Assembly: GCF_002943525.1 (NCBI RefSeq)
Contig: NZ_CP025394.1
Coordinates: 186,001 to 250,000, forward strand
Direction: 5' to 3'
Source: Kitasatospora sp. MMS16-BH015
GTDB lineage: Bacteria; Actinomycetota; Actinomycetes; Streptomycetales; Streptomycetaceae
DNA length: 64,000 nt
Part shown: positions 10,783 through 19,189 of the stretch, in pieces
Layout of the letters: every line of letters starts with the position of its first letter
Numbering within the stretch: position 1 is the stretch's first letter
Notes under the pieces: generated by a model
What the model was told of the DNA's origin: nothing
What the model saw: the letters and a program-made list of their open reading frames with translations, nothing else
The model's database searches: none
Translations under genes and position numbers: made by a program

Positions 10783-12113
10783 GCGCCGAGGACGGTGCGG
10801 CCGGTGGCGGTGGCGATCTGCTGGGCCGCCGAGGCCAGCGCCTTGGCCGGGTCCTGCCCGCGCAGCAGCACGCCGGAGACGGTGGAGTCCATGATGTCGC
10901 CCGCCTTGGCGCCGTCCTTGGTCTGCTCCACCGGCGGGATGGACTTGGCCAGGTCGGCGAAGACCCGGAAGGCCGGCCGGCCGCCGTAGTACTCCTGCGG
11001 GGCGTCCACGAACGGGTCGGCCAGCGCGGGCAGGTAGGCCGGGAAGAGGCCCTCGTTCTTCAGCATCGACACCTGGTTGGCCACCTCGGCCAGCATGAAC
11101 TCGGCGAAAGCCCAGGCCAGTTGCGGGTTCTTGCTCTGCGCGGTGACGGCCAGCGTGGAGCCGCCCTGGTTGGAGGTGCGCACCCCGCCGGGCTCGAAGG
11201 CGGGCAGCGGCAGCACGTCGAACTTGCCCTTGAGCTCGGGCATTTCGCCGGTCAGCGTGCCCGACCACCAGGCGGCGGTGGGAGCGGTGGCGGCCCTGCC
11301 GGTCTTGGTGGCGGTGACCAGGCCGTCCCACCCCTTCTCGTAGTCCACCAGCCCCTGGTCGGAGAGCGTCTTGAGCAGGGTGAGCGCCCGCACGGCCTGC
11401 GGAGTGTCCACGGCCACCTTGCCGCCGCCCGCGAACAGCGACTGGCCCTGCTGCTGGAGCAGCATCCCGAGGGTGGAGTCCTGCACCGAGTCGAGCACCA
11501 GCAGCTTCTGCCCGGTGGCCGCCTTCAGCCGCACCCCGGCCTTCACGTAGTCGTCCCAGGTGGCGATCGCGGCGGGGTCGATCCCGGCCTGCCGGAACAG
11601 GTCGGAGCGGTAGAACAGCCCGCAGGGCCCGATGTCCCAGGGCAGCCCCCGCACCCGCCCCTGCGGGTCGGTCACCGTGCCCCAGGCGGCGGGCGCGTAC
11701 TGCGCCCGGTACCGGCCGGCCAGCGCGGTCAGGTCGAAGAACCCGGCGGGGAAGCTGCCCAGGTACGAGGGCAGCCGGCTGCCCTCCACGGTGAGCAGGT
11801 CGGGCAGGCCGGTGCCCGCCTGCAGCCCGACGGTGATCTTGTCGTACGCGCTGTCGTACCCGATGTCCACCACCTGCACGGTGGTGCCCGGGTGCTGCTG
11901 CTGGAAGACCGGCGCCAGGCGCTTCATGGCCTGCGCGGCCACGTCCCAGGACCAGACGGTGACGGTGCCGGTCAGCGGCGCGGCACTGCCCGGCGCGAGG
12001 CTGCGCACCGGCTTGGCAGTGCCACCGGTGGCGCACCCGGTCAAGCCCAACAGGCTTGTGCCGGCCGCGAGTCCGGCGGTGAGGACGGATCGACGAGTGG
12101 GTCCGGTGAGCAC
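10779..12113 (-). CDS. Extracellular sugar-binding lipoprotein (CUT1 substrate-binding protein)
   Basis: A 444-aa solute-binding lipoprotein. The signal region has a twin arginine (TRRSVLTAG) and a lipobox LTGC with the lipidated Cys at residue ~27, so it is anchored outside the membrane. The mature part has the SBP type 1 fold (TVWSWDVAAQAMKRL, PDLLTVEGSRLPSYL, WDDYVKAGVRLK). The GTG at 12113 has GGAGG 6 bases upstream. The long N-terminal extension possible in this frame crosses the promoter region and is rejected. First gene of the sugar-uptake operon. The ligand is probably a galactoside or other oligosaccharide, inferred from the neighbouring enzymes. Confidence 0.9.
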   Translation of the reverse strand: MLTGPTRRSVLTAGLAAGTSLLGLTGCATGGTAKPVRSLAPGSAAPLTGTVTVWSWDVAAQAMKRLAPVFQQQHPGTTVQVVDIGYDSAYDKITVGLQAGTGLPDLLTVEGSRLPSYLGSFPAGFFDLTALAGRYRAQYAPAAWGTVTDPQGRVRGLPWDIGPCGLFYRSDLFRQAGIDPAAIATWDDYVKAGVRLKAATGQKLLVLDSVQDSTLGMLLQQQGQSLFAGGGKVAVDTPQAVRALTLLKTLSDQGLVDYEKGWDGLVTATKTGRAATAPTAAWWSGTLTGEMPELKGKFDVLPLPAFEPGGVRTSNQGGSTLAVTAQSKNPQLAWAFAEFMLAEVANQVSMLKNEGLFPAYLPALADPFVDAPQEYYGGRPAFRVFADLAKSIPPVEQTKDGAKAGDIMDSTVSGVLLRGQDPAKALASAAQQIATATGRTVLGA

Positions 12114-12141
12114 TCTTGCCTCCGGGGGAAGTGATGCTGAA

Positions 12142-12155
12142 TGCTGTATACAGCA
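12142..12155. promoter_or_regulatory. Perfect 14-bp palindrome, probable GntR-family operator
   Basis: TGCTGTATACAGCA is an exact inverted repeat in the 139-bp region between the divergent sugar operon (start 12113) and the GcvPA-like operon (start 12253). The TGTATACA core fits the GT..AC pattern typical of FCD-type GntR regulators, and such a regulator is the last gene of the plus-strand operon (17214-17867). Binding by that protein is an inference. The site lies closer to the sugar operon start (29 bp) than to the GcvPA-like start (98 bp), so it may act on either or both. Confidence 0.6.
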
Positions 12156-12252
12156 CACTGAATCCAGAGCGCGGCCGTCAAGAGTCCTGCGGCACAAAGC
12201 TCGAAAGCACCCGGCTCTGCGGCACCGCCAAGTAGCTTGCGAAGGATGGAAG

Positions 12253-13629
12253 ATGACGCCCACTGGCCCGTCCGTCCACCCCTACGTCCCGAACTCCGTC
12301 CCGGCCGTCCGGGCCGCGATGCTGGCCGCCCTCGGCGCCTCGGACATCGAGGAGTTCTACGCCGACATCCCCGCCGCCCTCCGGCTCGGCCGGCCGCTCG
12401 ACCTCCCGGCCCCGCTCCGCTCGGAGGCCGAACTCGTCCGGCACATGGACGAGTTGCTCGGCCGCAACACCAGCACCCGGCAGGCCCTCAGCTTCCTCGG
12501 GGCCGGCTGCTACCCGCACCACGTCCCGGCCGTGGTGAACGAGATCGTGGGCCGCAGCGAGTTCCTCACCGCCTACGCCGGCGAGCCCTACGAGGACCAC
12601 GGCCGGTTCCAGGCGCTCTGGGAGTACCAGTCGCTGATGGCCGAGCTGCTGGCCACCGACATCGTCAACGTGCCGGTCTACGACGGCTTCCAGGCCGCCG
12701 CCACCGCCCTGCGGATGGCCGCCCGGCTCACCGGGCGGCCCGAGGTGGTGATCGCCGGCGCCGTCGACCCGGACAAGCTGGCCAAGCTCGCCGACTACCT
12801 GCGGCCCGACCACCGGCTCCTCCTCGTGCCGGTCGACCCGGCCACCGGTCTGGCCGACCTCCCGGCCGTCCGCGCCGCCCTCGGCCCCGGGACCGCCGCG
12901 GTCTACGCCGACGCGCCCTCCTACCTCGGCCTGGTCGACCCCGCCCTGCCCGAACTCGGCGCCCTGGCCCACGCGGTGGGCGCGCGCTACGTGGTCGGCT
13001 GCAACCCGGCTTCCCTCGGCGTGCTCAGCCCGCCCAGCGCGTACGGCGCCGACCTCACCTGCGGCGACCTGCAGCCGCTCGGCCTGCCGATGAGCTTCGG
13101 CGGCAGCCACGCCGGGTTCATCGCCAGTGCCGACGACCCCGTGCTGGTCGCCGAGTACCCCTCCCGCCTGTTCGGCCTGGTGCCCACCGAGGTGCCCGGC
13201 GAGCTCGGCTTCGGCGACGTGGCCTACGACCGCACCTCCTTCGCCCTGCGCGAGCAGGGCAAGGAGTGGGTGGGCACCGCCGCCGCCCTGCACGGCATCG
13301 CCGCCGGGGTCTACCTCGCCCTGATGGGCCCGGCCGGGATGCGCGAACTGGGCACCACCGTGCTCGCCCGCACCGCCTACGCGCTCCGGCGGCTCACCGA
13401 GGTCCCCGGCGTCGAGGCGCCGTACGCGGGCGCGGCGCACTTCGCCGACTTCTGCCTGCGCTTCACCGGCTCGCTCGGCGCCGCCGAGGTCAACCGCGAG
13501 CTGCTCGCCCGGGGCATCTTCGGCGGCAAGGTGCTCGGCGCCACCGACGCCCTCTACTGCGTGAGCGAGACGCACACCAAGGCCGACATCGACCGGCTCG
13601 CCGACACCCTTCAGGAGATCGTCAAGTGA
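12253..13629 (+). CDS. Glycine dehydrogenase subunit 1-like protein (GcvPA family, diverged)
   Basis: A 458-aa PLP fold-type I protein related to the alpha subunit of two-subunit glycine decarboxylase. Family features include YVPNSVPAVRAAMLAALG, LSFLGAGCYPHHVPAVVNEI, EYQSLMAELLATDIVNVPVYDGFQAA and the C-terminal RGIFGGKVLG. The usual TPYQPE stretch reads TAYAGEPYEDHG here, so the active-site surface is altered. The ATG at 12253 has GAAGGA upstream. It overlaps the next gene by 4 bp and is expected to form a heteromer with it. No GcvH or GcvT gene is in the window. A role in ordinary glycine cleavage is therefore doubtful, and the true substrate is unknown. Confidence 0.82.
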   Translation: MTPTGPSVHPYVPNSVPAVRAAMLAALGASDIEEFYADIPAALRLGRPLDLPAPLRSEAELVRHMDELLGRNTSTRQALSFLGAGCYPHHVPAVVNEIVGRSEFLTAYAGEPYEDHGRFQALWEYQSLMAELLATDIVNVPVYDGFQAAATALRMAARLTGRPEVVIAGAVDPDKLAKLADYLRPDHRLLLVPVDPATGLADLPAVRAALGPGTAAVYADAPSYLGLVDPALPELGALAHAVGARYVVGCNPASLGVLSPPSAYGADLTCGDLQPLGLPMSFGGSHAGFIASADDPVLVAEYPSRLFGLVPTEVPGELGFGDVAYDRTSFALREQGKEWVGTAAALHGIAAGVYLALMGPAGMRELGTTVLARTAYALRRLTEVPGVEAPYAGAAHFADFCLRFTGSLGAAEVNRELLARGIFGGKVLGATDALYCVSETHTKADIDRLADTLQEIVK

Positions 13630-15230
13630 CCGCCCGTCAGGCCGTGCCCACCTCGGCCGCCGATGCCCTGATCGCCCCCAAACCCGCGCTGCGCCGCTAC
13701 CACCAGGCCCGCTGGGACGAGCCCGCGATCTTCGACCTGCACACCCCCGGCGCCCGCGGCCTGCTCGTCCCGCTCCCCGAACCCGAGCTCGCCGAGGCCG
13801 TCGGCGACCCGCTCGCCGCCCTGCCCGCCGGCCTGGCCCGCGAGACCCCGCTGGCCCTGCCCGAGCTCTCCCAACTCCACGTGCTCCGGCACTACTTGCG
13901 GCTCTCCCAGGAGAACCTCGGGGTCGACCTCAACATCGACGTCGGCCAGGGCACCTGCACCATGAAGTACAGCCCCAAGGTGAACGACACCTTCGTCCGC
14001 GACCCGGCCGTCGCCGACCTGCACCCGCTGCAGGACGAATCCACCGTCCAGGGCGTGCTGGCGGTCATCCACCGGCTCGAACGGATGCTGGCCGAGATCT
14101 CCGGGATGGACCGGGTCAGCCTCCAGCCCGGGGCCGGCTCCGCCGCGATCTACACCAACATCGCGATGATCCGCGCCTACTTCGCCGCCCGCGGCGAGCT
14201 CGACCAGCGCGACGAGGTGATCACCACCATCTTCTCCCACCCCTCCAACGCCGCCTGCGCGGCCACCGCGGGCTTCCGGGTGGTCACCCTGCACCCCGAC
14301 CCGGACGGCTACCCGGACCTGGCGGCCCTGCGCGCGGCCGTCGGCCCCCGGACGGCCGCGCTGCTGATCACCAACCCCGAGGACACCGGCATCTACAACC
14401 CCCGGATCGCCGAGTTCGTCGACCTGGTGCACCAAGCGGGCGGCCTGGCCTGCTACGACCAGGCGAACGCCAACGGCATCCTCGGCATCACCCGAGCCCG
14501 CGAGGCCGGCTTCGACCTCTGCCACTTCAACCTGCACAAGACCTTCTCCACCCCGCACGCCTGCGGCGGCCCGGCCGCCGGCGCCTGCGCCGTCACCGAG
14601 GCCCTGGCCCCCTACCTTCCGCGCCCCACCGTGGAGTTCGACGGCGAGCGGTACCGCCTGGACGACGACCGCCCCGACTCGATCGGCAAGATCCGCCCGT
14701 TCTACGGCGTGGTGCCCAACCTGGTCCGCGCCTACGCCTGGATCATGTCGCTCGGCCCGGAGGGCCTGCGCACGGCCGCCGAGACGGCCGTGCTCAACAA
14801 CAACTACTTGATGCACCAGGTCAGTCGGATCCGCGGCGTCTGTGTCCCGTACGCCGCCGGCCGCCCCCGGCTGGAGCAGGCCCGCTACAGCTGGGCGCAG
14901 CTGGCCGCCGAGACCGGCGTGCACAGCGAGGAACTCGGCTACCGGGCGGCCGACTTCGGCACCCACTACTGGACCAGCCACCACCCGTACGTGGTGCCCG
15001 AACCGATGACCCTGGAGCCCACCGAGTCCTACTCCCGCGCCGACCTCGACGAGTACGCGGCCATCCTCGCCGAGGTGGCCCGCGAGGCCTACGAGGACCC
15101 CGACACCGTCCACACCGCACCCCACCGCTCCGCCGTCCACCGCGCCCGCCCCGCCACCCTCGACGCCCCCGCCCACTGGGCCGTCACCTGGCGCGCCTAC
15201 CGCCGCAAGATCCTCGGCGAGCAGCTGTGA
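13626..15230 (+). CDS. Glycine dehydrogenase subunit 2-like protein (GcvPB family, diverged)
   Basis: A 534-aa PLP-dependent partner of the preceding protein. The PLP lysine is K305 in HFNLHKTF, D278 in CYDQANANG should contact the cofactor, and CTMKYSPK is at ~111-118. Several motifs that are nearly invariant in GcvPB differ. The HGTNPASA-type motif reads SHPSNAACAATAG, the AGAQGE-type reads PGAGSAAIYTN, and the glycine loop after the lysine reads HACGGPAAGAC instead of a GGGGPG type. The GTG start at 13626 overlaps the first subunit (GTGA). I infer a PLP decarboxylase or C-C lyase on a glycine-like or larger amino acid. Its acceptor (a lipoyl protein or something else) is unknown. Confidence 0.82.
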   Translation: MTARQAVPTSAADALIAPKPALRRYHQARWDEPAIFDLHTPGARGLLVPLPEPELAEAVGDPLAALPAGLARETPLALPELSQLHVLRHYLRLSQENLGVDLNIDVGQGTCTMKYSPKVNDTFVRDPAVADLHPLQDESTVQGVLAVIHRLERMLAEISGMDRVSLQPGAGSAAIYTNIAMIRAYFAARGELDQRDEVITTIFSHPSNAACAATAGFRVVTLHPDPDGYPDLAALRAAVGPRTAALLITNPEDTGIYNPRIAEFVDLVHQAGGLACYDQANANGILGITRAREAGFDLCHFNLHKTFSTPHACGGPAAGACAVTEALAPYLPRPTVEFDGERYRLDDDRPDSIGKIRPFYGVVPNLVRAYAWIMSLGPEGLRTAAETAVLNNNYLMHQVSRIRGVCVPYAAGRPRLEQARYSWAQLAAETGVHSEELGYRAADFGTHYWTSHHPYVVPEPMTLEPTESYSRADLDEYAAILAEVAREAYEDPDTVHTAPHRSAVHRARPATLDAPAHWAVTWRAYRRKILGEQL

Positions 15231-16387
15231 CGCCGCCGGCGGGGGGCCCGCCCCCGGTCCTCGGGCTGATCGTCAACCCGGTGGCCGGGCTCGGCGGGCC
15301 CGTCGGCCTCGGCGGCAGCGACGGCGCGGCCGTGCAGCGGATGGCCCAGCACCTCGGCGCCCAGCCCCGGGCGGGCGAGCGGGCCGCGCTCGCGCTCGCC
15401 GAGCTCCGCTACCGCCACCCCGAGCCGTTCCGTCTCCTCACCCCCGCCGGCCCGATGGGTGCCGAGGCGGCCCACTCGGCCGGCCTCACACCCCTCCTGG
15501 TCCACCACCCGGCGGCCGAAACCTCCTCCGCCGACACGGCCGCCGCCGTCCGGGCGCTGCGGGCCGCCGGCGCGCAGCTGATCCTCTTCGCCGGCGGTGA
15601 CGGCACCGCCCGCGACCTGCTCGACGCCGACCCGGGCTGCCCGGTGCTCGGCGTCCCGACGGGGGTCAAGATGCACTCGGCCGTGTTCGCCGTCCACCCC
15701 CGGGCCGCGGGCGAGACGGCCGCCGCCTATCTGCACGGCCTCGCCGCCACCGCCCCACCCGTCCCGACCCCCGAGCGCGAGATCCTCGACCTCGACGAGG
15801 AGGCCCACCGGGCCGGCCACCTCGGCGCCCGACTGCACGGCCAACTCCGTGTGCCTGAGCTCCCGTTGCGAATCCAGCAGCGCAAGACCGGCACCAGCGC
15901 GCCCGACCCGCCGAGCACCGGCGGCATCGCCGCCGAACTCCGCACCTTCCTCCCCCCGGGCGCCCTGCTCGTGCTCGGCCCGGGCTCCACCACCCAGGCC
16001 GTGGCCGCCGCGCTGGGCGCCGAGACCTCCCTGCTCGGGGTCGACCTGCTCCGCCGTGAGGGCGAGGGCCTGCAGACCCTCGCCACCGGCCTCGGCGTCG
16101 ATCACCTGCGCCAGCAACTCGCCGGCCAGGCCCCCTGGATCGCCCTCTCCCCCACCGGTGGGCAGGGCTTCCTGCTCGGCCGGGGCAACCAGCAGCTCTC
16201 CCCGCCGCTGCTCCGCGCCGCCGGGCGCGAACGCCTGCTGATCCTCGCCACCGAGGCCAAACTCGCCGCCCTCGGCGGCCGCCCGCTCCTGCTCGACACC
16301 GGCGACGAGGCCCTCGACGCCGAACTCTCCGGCCACCACCCGGTGATCACCGGTTTCCGCCGCCGTACCGTCTACCGCGCCCAGTAG
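15227..16387 (+). CDS. ATP-NAD kinase-fold protein, AcoX-like (COG3199 type)
   Basis: A 386-aa protein of the NAD-kinase fold. The N-terminus LGLIVNPVAGLGG, the diagnostic GGDGTARDLLDA (~residues 122-133) and GVPTGVKMHSAVFAV (~143-157) match the AcoX/COG3199 group, which is often encoded beside lipoamide-linked dehydrogenases such as acetoin dehydrogenase. The biochemical role of AcoX proteins is not settled. The GTG start overlaps the GcvPB-like stop by 4 bp, so it is translated with the two PLP subunits. That ties it to their reaction, perhaps through NAD(P) supply or handling of a phosphorylated intermediate; this is inference. Confidence 0.8.
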   Translation: MTPPAGGPPPVLGLIVNPVAGLGGPVGLGGSDGAAVQRMAQHLGAQPRAGERAALALAELRYRHPEPFRLLTPAGPMGAEAAHSAGLTPLLVHHPAAETSSADTAAAVRALRAAGAQLILFAGGDGTARDLLDADPGCPVLGVPTGVKMHSAVFAVHPRAAGETAAAYLHGLAATAPPVPTPEREILDLDEEAHRAGHLGARLHGQLRVPELPLRIQQRKTGTSAPDPPSTGGIAAELRTFLPPGALLVLGPGSTTQAVAAALGAETSLLGVDLLRREGEGLQTLATGLGVDHLRQQLAGQAPWIALSPTGGQGFLLGRGNQQLSPPLLRAAGRERLLILATEAKLAALGGRPLLLDTGDEALDAELSGHHPVITGFRRRTVYRAQ

Positions 16388-16418
16388 CCCAACACCCCAT
16401 CTTCCGAGAGGAATCACC

Positions 16419-17165
16419 GTGATCGACCTCACCGGCCGCCGGGCCATCGTCACCGGCGGAGCCGCCGGCATCGGCCGCGCCACCGCCACCCTGTTCGCCG
16501 AGCTCGGGGCCCAGGTGGTGATCGCCGATCTGGACGCCGAGCAGGGCGAGCACACCGCCAAGGAGATCGGCGCCACCTTCATCCGCTGCGACGTGGCCAG
16601 CCGCGCCGACTGCGAGGCGGTGGTGGCCGCCGCCGTCGAGCTGCACGGCGGGGTGGACGTGCTGTTCAACAACGCGGGCATCATCCGCCGGTCCACCGTC
16701 TGCGAGATCACCGACGCCGACTGGGACCTGGTGATGGCGGTCAACGTCCGCTCGGTGATGGTGCTGAGCGGGCTGGTCATCCCGCTGATGGCGGCGAACG
16801 GCGGTGGCAGCATCGTCAACACCGGCTCCGGCTGGGGCATCAAGGGCGGCGAGCGGGCCGCCTCGTACTGCGCCTCCAAGGGCGCGGTGGTCAACCTGAC
16901 CCGGGCGATGGCCATCGACCACGGGCCGCAGGGCATCCGGGTCAACTGCGTCTGCCCGGGCGACACCGCCACCGGCATGCTGGCCGAGGAGGCCCGCCAA
17001 CTCGGCGCCAGCGTCGACTCGTTCTACAGCGACGCCGCCGACCGACCGCTCGGGAGGATCGGCCAGCCGCTGGACATCGCCCGCACGGTGGCCTTCCTCG
17101 CCAGCGAGGCCGCCGCCTTCGTCAGCGGCGCCGTGCTCGCGGTGGACGGCGCCGGGACGGCCTGA
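16419..17165 (+). CDS. SDR family NAD(P)-dependent oxidoreductase
   Basis: A 248-aa classical short-chain dehydrogenase. TGGAAGIG at residues ~12-19 binds the dinucleotide. D38 after the second strand (VIADLDAEQ) suggests NAD(H) preference. NNAG, the catalytic Ser in NTGSGWG, and Tyr/Lys in YCASK complete the active site. PGDTATGML follows. The GTG at 16419 has GAGAGGAA upstream. It lies 31 bp after the AcoX-like gene in the same operon, so it probably oxidises or reduces an alcohol or keto intermediate of the pathway started by the GcvPA/PB-like pair. Confidence 0.9.
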   Translation: MIDLTGRRAIVTGGAAGIGRATATLFAELGAQVVIADLDAEQGEHTAKEIGATFIRCDVASRADCEAVVAAAVELHGGVDVLFNNAGIIRRSTVCEITDADWDLVMAVNVRSVMVLSGLVIPLMAANGGGSIVNTGSGWGIKGGERAASYCASKGAVVNLTRAMAIDHGPQGIRVNCVCPGDTATGMLAEEARQLGASVDSFYSDAADRPLGRIGQPLDIARTVAFLASEAAAFVSGAVLAVDGAGTA

Positions 17166-17213
17166 GCCACTGCGATACTGACGAGAGCCACGATGGGGAG
17201 AGGGAGCAGCGTC

Positions 17214-17867
17214 ATGCCGATCGAGCGGCGTCCACTGCGCGAGCAGGTCAAGGACGAACTCCTGGAGCGCCTGGCCCGGGGCGAGTTCACCGCCGGGGAG
17301 CCGATCAACGAGGTCCACCTGGCGGCCGAGCTGGGGGTGAGCCGCACCCCGCTGCGCGAGGCGATGATCTCGCTCGAACGCGAGGGCGTCATCACCAGCG
17401 AGCGCGGCAAGGGCTTCCGCTTCGCGCTGCTGAGCGCCCAGGAGTTCCGCGATCTGACCACCATCGTGGCCGCCCTCGAGTCACTGGCCCTCGAACTCTC
17501 CGACCCGGCCCACCTGCGCGCCATCGCCCCGCGCCTGCTGGCCGAGGCCCGGGCGTTCAGCGCCCCGCAGGCGCCGTACGACGTGATAGAGCGCTACGAC
17601 GACGCCTGGCACGACCTGCTGCTCTCCGGCTGCCGCAACGAGCGGCTGATGGACCTGATCACCTCGCTCAAGCTCACCATGCACCGCTACGAGCGCCTCG
17701 CCGTGGGCGATCAGGACGTGCTGGAGCGCACCGCCGCCGAGCACGAGCGGATCGCCGAGTGCCTGCTCACCGAGGGCGCCGGGGGCACCGAGGCCGCCGT
17801 GCTCGCGCTGCGCCACAACTGGACCAGCGGCATGGAGCGCATCCTGGAGCGCCTGCCCACCCCGTGA
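17214..17867 (+). CDS. GntR family transcriptional regulator, FCD subfamily
   Basis: A 217-aa DNA-binding repressor or activator. The N-terminal winged helix-turn-helix has the GntR signature (LREQVKDELLERLARGEFTA, then AAELGVSRTPLREAM). The C-terminal all-helical FCD domain has metal-site candidates D and H in RYDDAWHDLL, plus HERIAE and ALRHNW. The first ATG of the frame is at 17193, but the ATG at 17214 has GAGAGGGAG at proper spacing and gives the normal start. Last gene of the operon. It probably senses a small carboxylate from the pathway and binds the palindrome at 12142-12155. Confidence 0.9.
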   Translation: MPIERRPLREQVKDELLERLARGEFTAGEPINEVHLAAELGVSRTPLREAMISLEREGVITSERGKGFRFALLSAQEFRDLTTIVAALESLALELSDPAHLRAIAPRLLAEARAFSAPQAPYDVIERYDDAWHDLLLSGCRNERLMDLITSLKLTMHRYERLAVGDQDVLERTAAEHERIAECLLTEGAGGTEAAVLALRHNWTSGMERILERLPTP

Positions 17868-17878
17868 GCCCCACCCGG

Positions 17879-17908
17879 CCGACGGGCGGGCTCAGGCCCG
17901 CCCGTCGG
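17879..17908. terminator. Strong bidirectional hairpin between convergent genes
   Basis: CCGACGGGCGGGC (17879-17891) is followed after four bases by its exact complement (17896-17908). The loop contains the stop codon of the minus-strand GNAT gene, so the right arm lies inside that gene's last codons. It sits 11 bp after the GntR stop and can terminate transcripts from both sides. Confidence 0.8.
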
Positions 17909-18914
17909 CCAGCCGCTTCTCCAGGTCCGCCGTCCGCGCCTCGACCAGCTCCATCATCCGGACGGTCTCGTAGCCGAGGGTGTGGTTGACGCTGATCATG
18001 TGGGTGTTGACGGCCGCGGTCGAGGTCAGCACCCGGCTCAACTCCGGCCGCTCCACGGTGAGGTGCCGCATCATCGCGGCCTTCATCGCCCGCCCGAGCC
18101 CGTGCCCGCGGTGCGCGGCCACCACGGAGGTGTCGTAGACGAAGCCGAACTCCCTTCGGTAGGGCAACAGATGGACCACGTGCGTGCCGACCACGGCGCC
18201 GGTGCTCTGCTCCACCGCGACCACCACCCGCTGCTCCACTCCGTTCCCGGCCAGCTCCCGGTCGGCCTCCCGCACCCGCTCGGCCGTCCAGGCCGTGGCG
18301 CGGAAGCTGCTCCGGCCGCGCGGGGCGTCCTCGATCGCCTGCCGGGCCACCGCGTACGAGTCCACCAACTCCTCGGGCGTCGCCCCGGACCAGTCGGCCA
18401 GCCGGTAGCCGGCGGCCACCTGCACCTCCCACATCCGGGCCGGGGTGGCCGCGACCAGCAGCGCCTGCATCACCATCCGCTGGGTCACCTCGAACCCGTG
18501 CCGGGCGGCCCAACTCGCCGCCGCCGCTTCCGGCTTCATCGGCAGCCCGACCACCGTCTCCCGCCCGGACTCCCGGACGGCGCCCAGCACCGTGCGGAGC
18601 AGCCCGGTGCCGATGCCCTGCCGCCGCAGCTCCGGATGGACGTGCACCTCGACCCTGGCCACCGCGGCATTGGAGCCGTCCGGCAGCCCGAGCTTCGCCG
18701 TGCCGACCAGCCGCCCGGCCAGGTACCCGGCCCAGTACCGGCAGACGCCGTCCTCGAGCGGCGGCGCCTGGAGCCGGCCGATCGCGCTGTCGTAGGTCAG
18801 CGGCGGATCCTCGGGCCAGTCCACCAGCACGGCCGCCGCCCGCATCGTGTGGTACTCCACCAGCTCCCGCTCACCGGCCCCGGCCGGGTCGAACGGCCGG
18901 ATCTCGAGCGCCAC
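17892..18914 (-). CDS. Tandem GNAT-domain N-acetyltransferase
   Basis: A 340-aa cytoplasmic protein with two GNAT folds. The first has the acetyl-CoA loop VHPELRRQGIGTGLL (~residues 100-114). The second has VVAAHRGHGLGRAMKAAMM (~265-283). GTG at 18914 is preferred because GAGGGAGAG lies just upstream. A GTG 24 bp further out would put that ribosome binding site inside the gene. Target substrate unknown. Proteins of this layout in actinomycetes include antibiotic-type acetyltransferases, but nothing here identifies the acceptor. Confidence 0.85.
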   Translation of the reverse strand: MALEIRPFDPAGAGERELVEYHTMRAAAVLVDWPEDPPLTYDSAIGRLQAPPLEDGVCRYWAGYLAGRLVGTAKLGLPDGSNAAVARVEVHVHPELRRQGIGTGLLRTVLGAVRESGRETVVGLPMKPEAAAASWAARHGFEVTQRMVMQALLVAATPARMWEVQVAAGYRLADWSGATPEELVDSYAVARQAIEDAPRGRSSFRATAWTAERVREADRELAGNGVEQRVVVAVEQSTGAVVGTHVVHLLPYRREFGFVYDTSVVAAHRGHGLGRAMKAAMMRHLTVERPELSRVLTSTAAVNTHMISVNHTLGYETVRMMELVEARTADLEKRLADGRA

Positions 18915-19189
18915 CGTTCTCTCTCCCTCATGCAGCACCGGGCCAGTTTATCGGCCCGGCCGGCCTTGGTCGGCGTCTTCCACCCGACTAGGGGACAGCC
19001 CGACCGAGGCGGCAGCCCGACCGACTGCGAGCCCGCCTCGAGAGCCGCGGCTGCGCCGTGCCCGACCGACCGACCCCACGGGACATACCGCCCACCCCGG
19101 GGCAACCCCACCCGGAACAGCCACCCGAAGCGGCCTTCTCACCCATCCCAACGGCCCGCGACAGCCCCTCAGTTCCGCGCCCAGGTGTA
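18915..19189. other. Gap between GNAT gene and truncated MFS gene
   Basis: About 275 bases containing the GNAT promoter region and, at its right end, the point where recognisable MFS homology begins. I see no start codon with a ribosome binding site for the MFS remnant and no residual N-terminal helices. The missing 5' part of that gene was probably lost by deletion here. Confidence 0.5.

Noticed and set aside
10779..12263. Longer version of the sugar-binding lipoprotein starting at 12263
   Set aside because: It would read through the divergent promoter and the palindrome and place the lipobox ~77 residues in. The GTG at 12113 has a good ribosome binding site and a normal signal.
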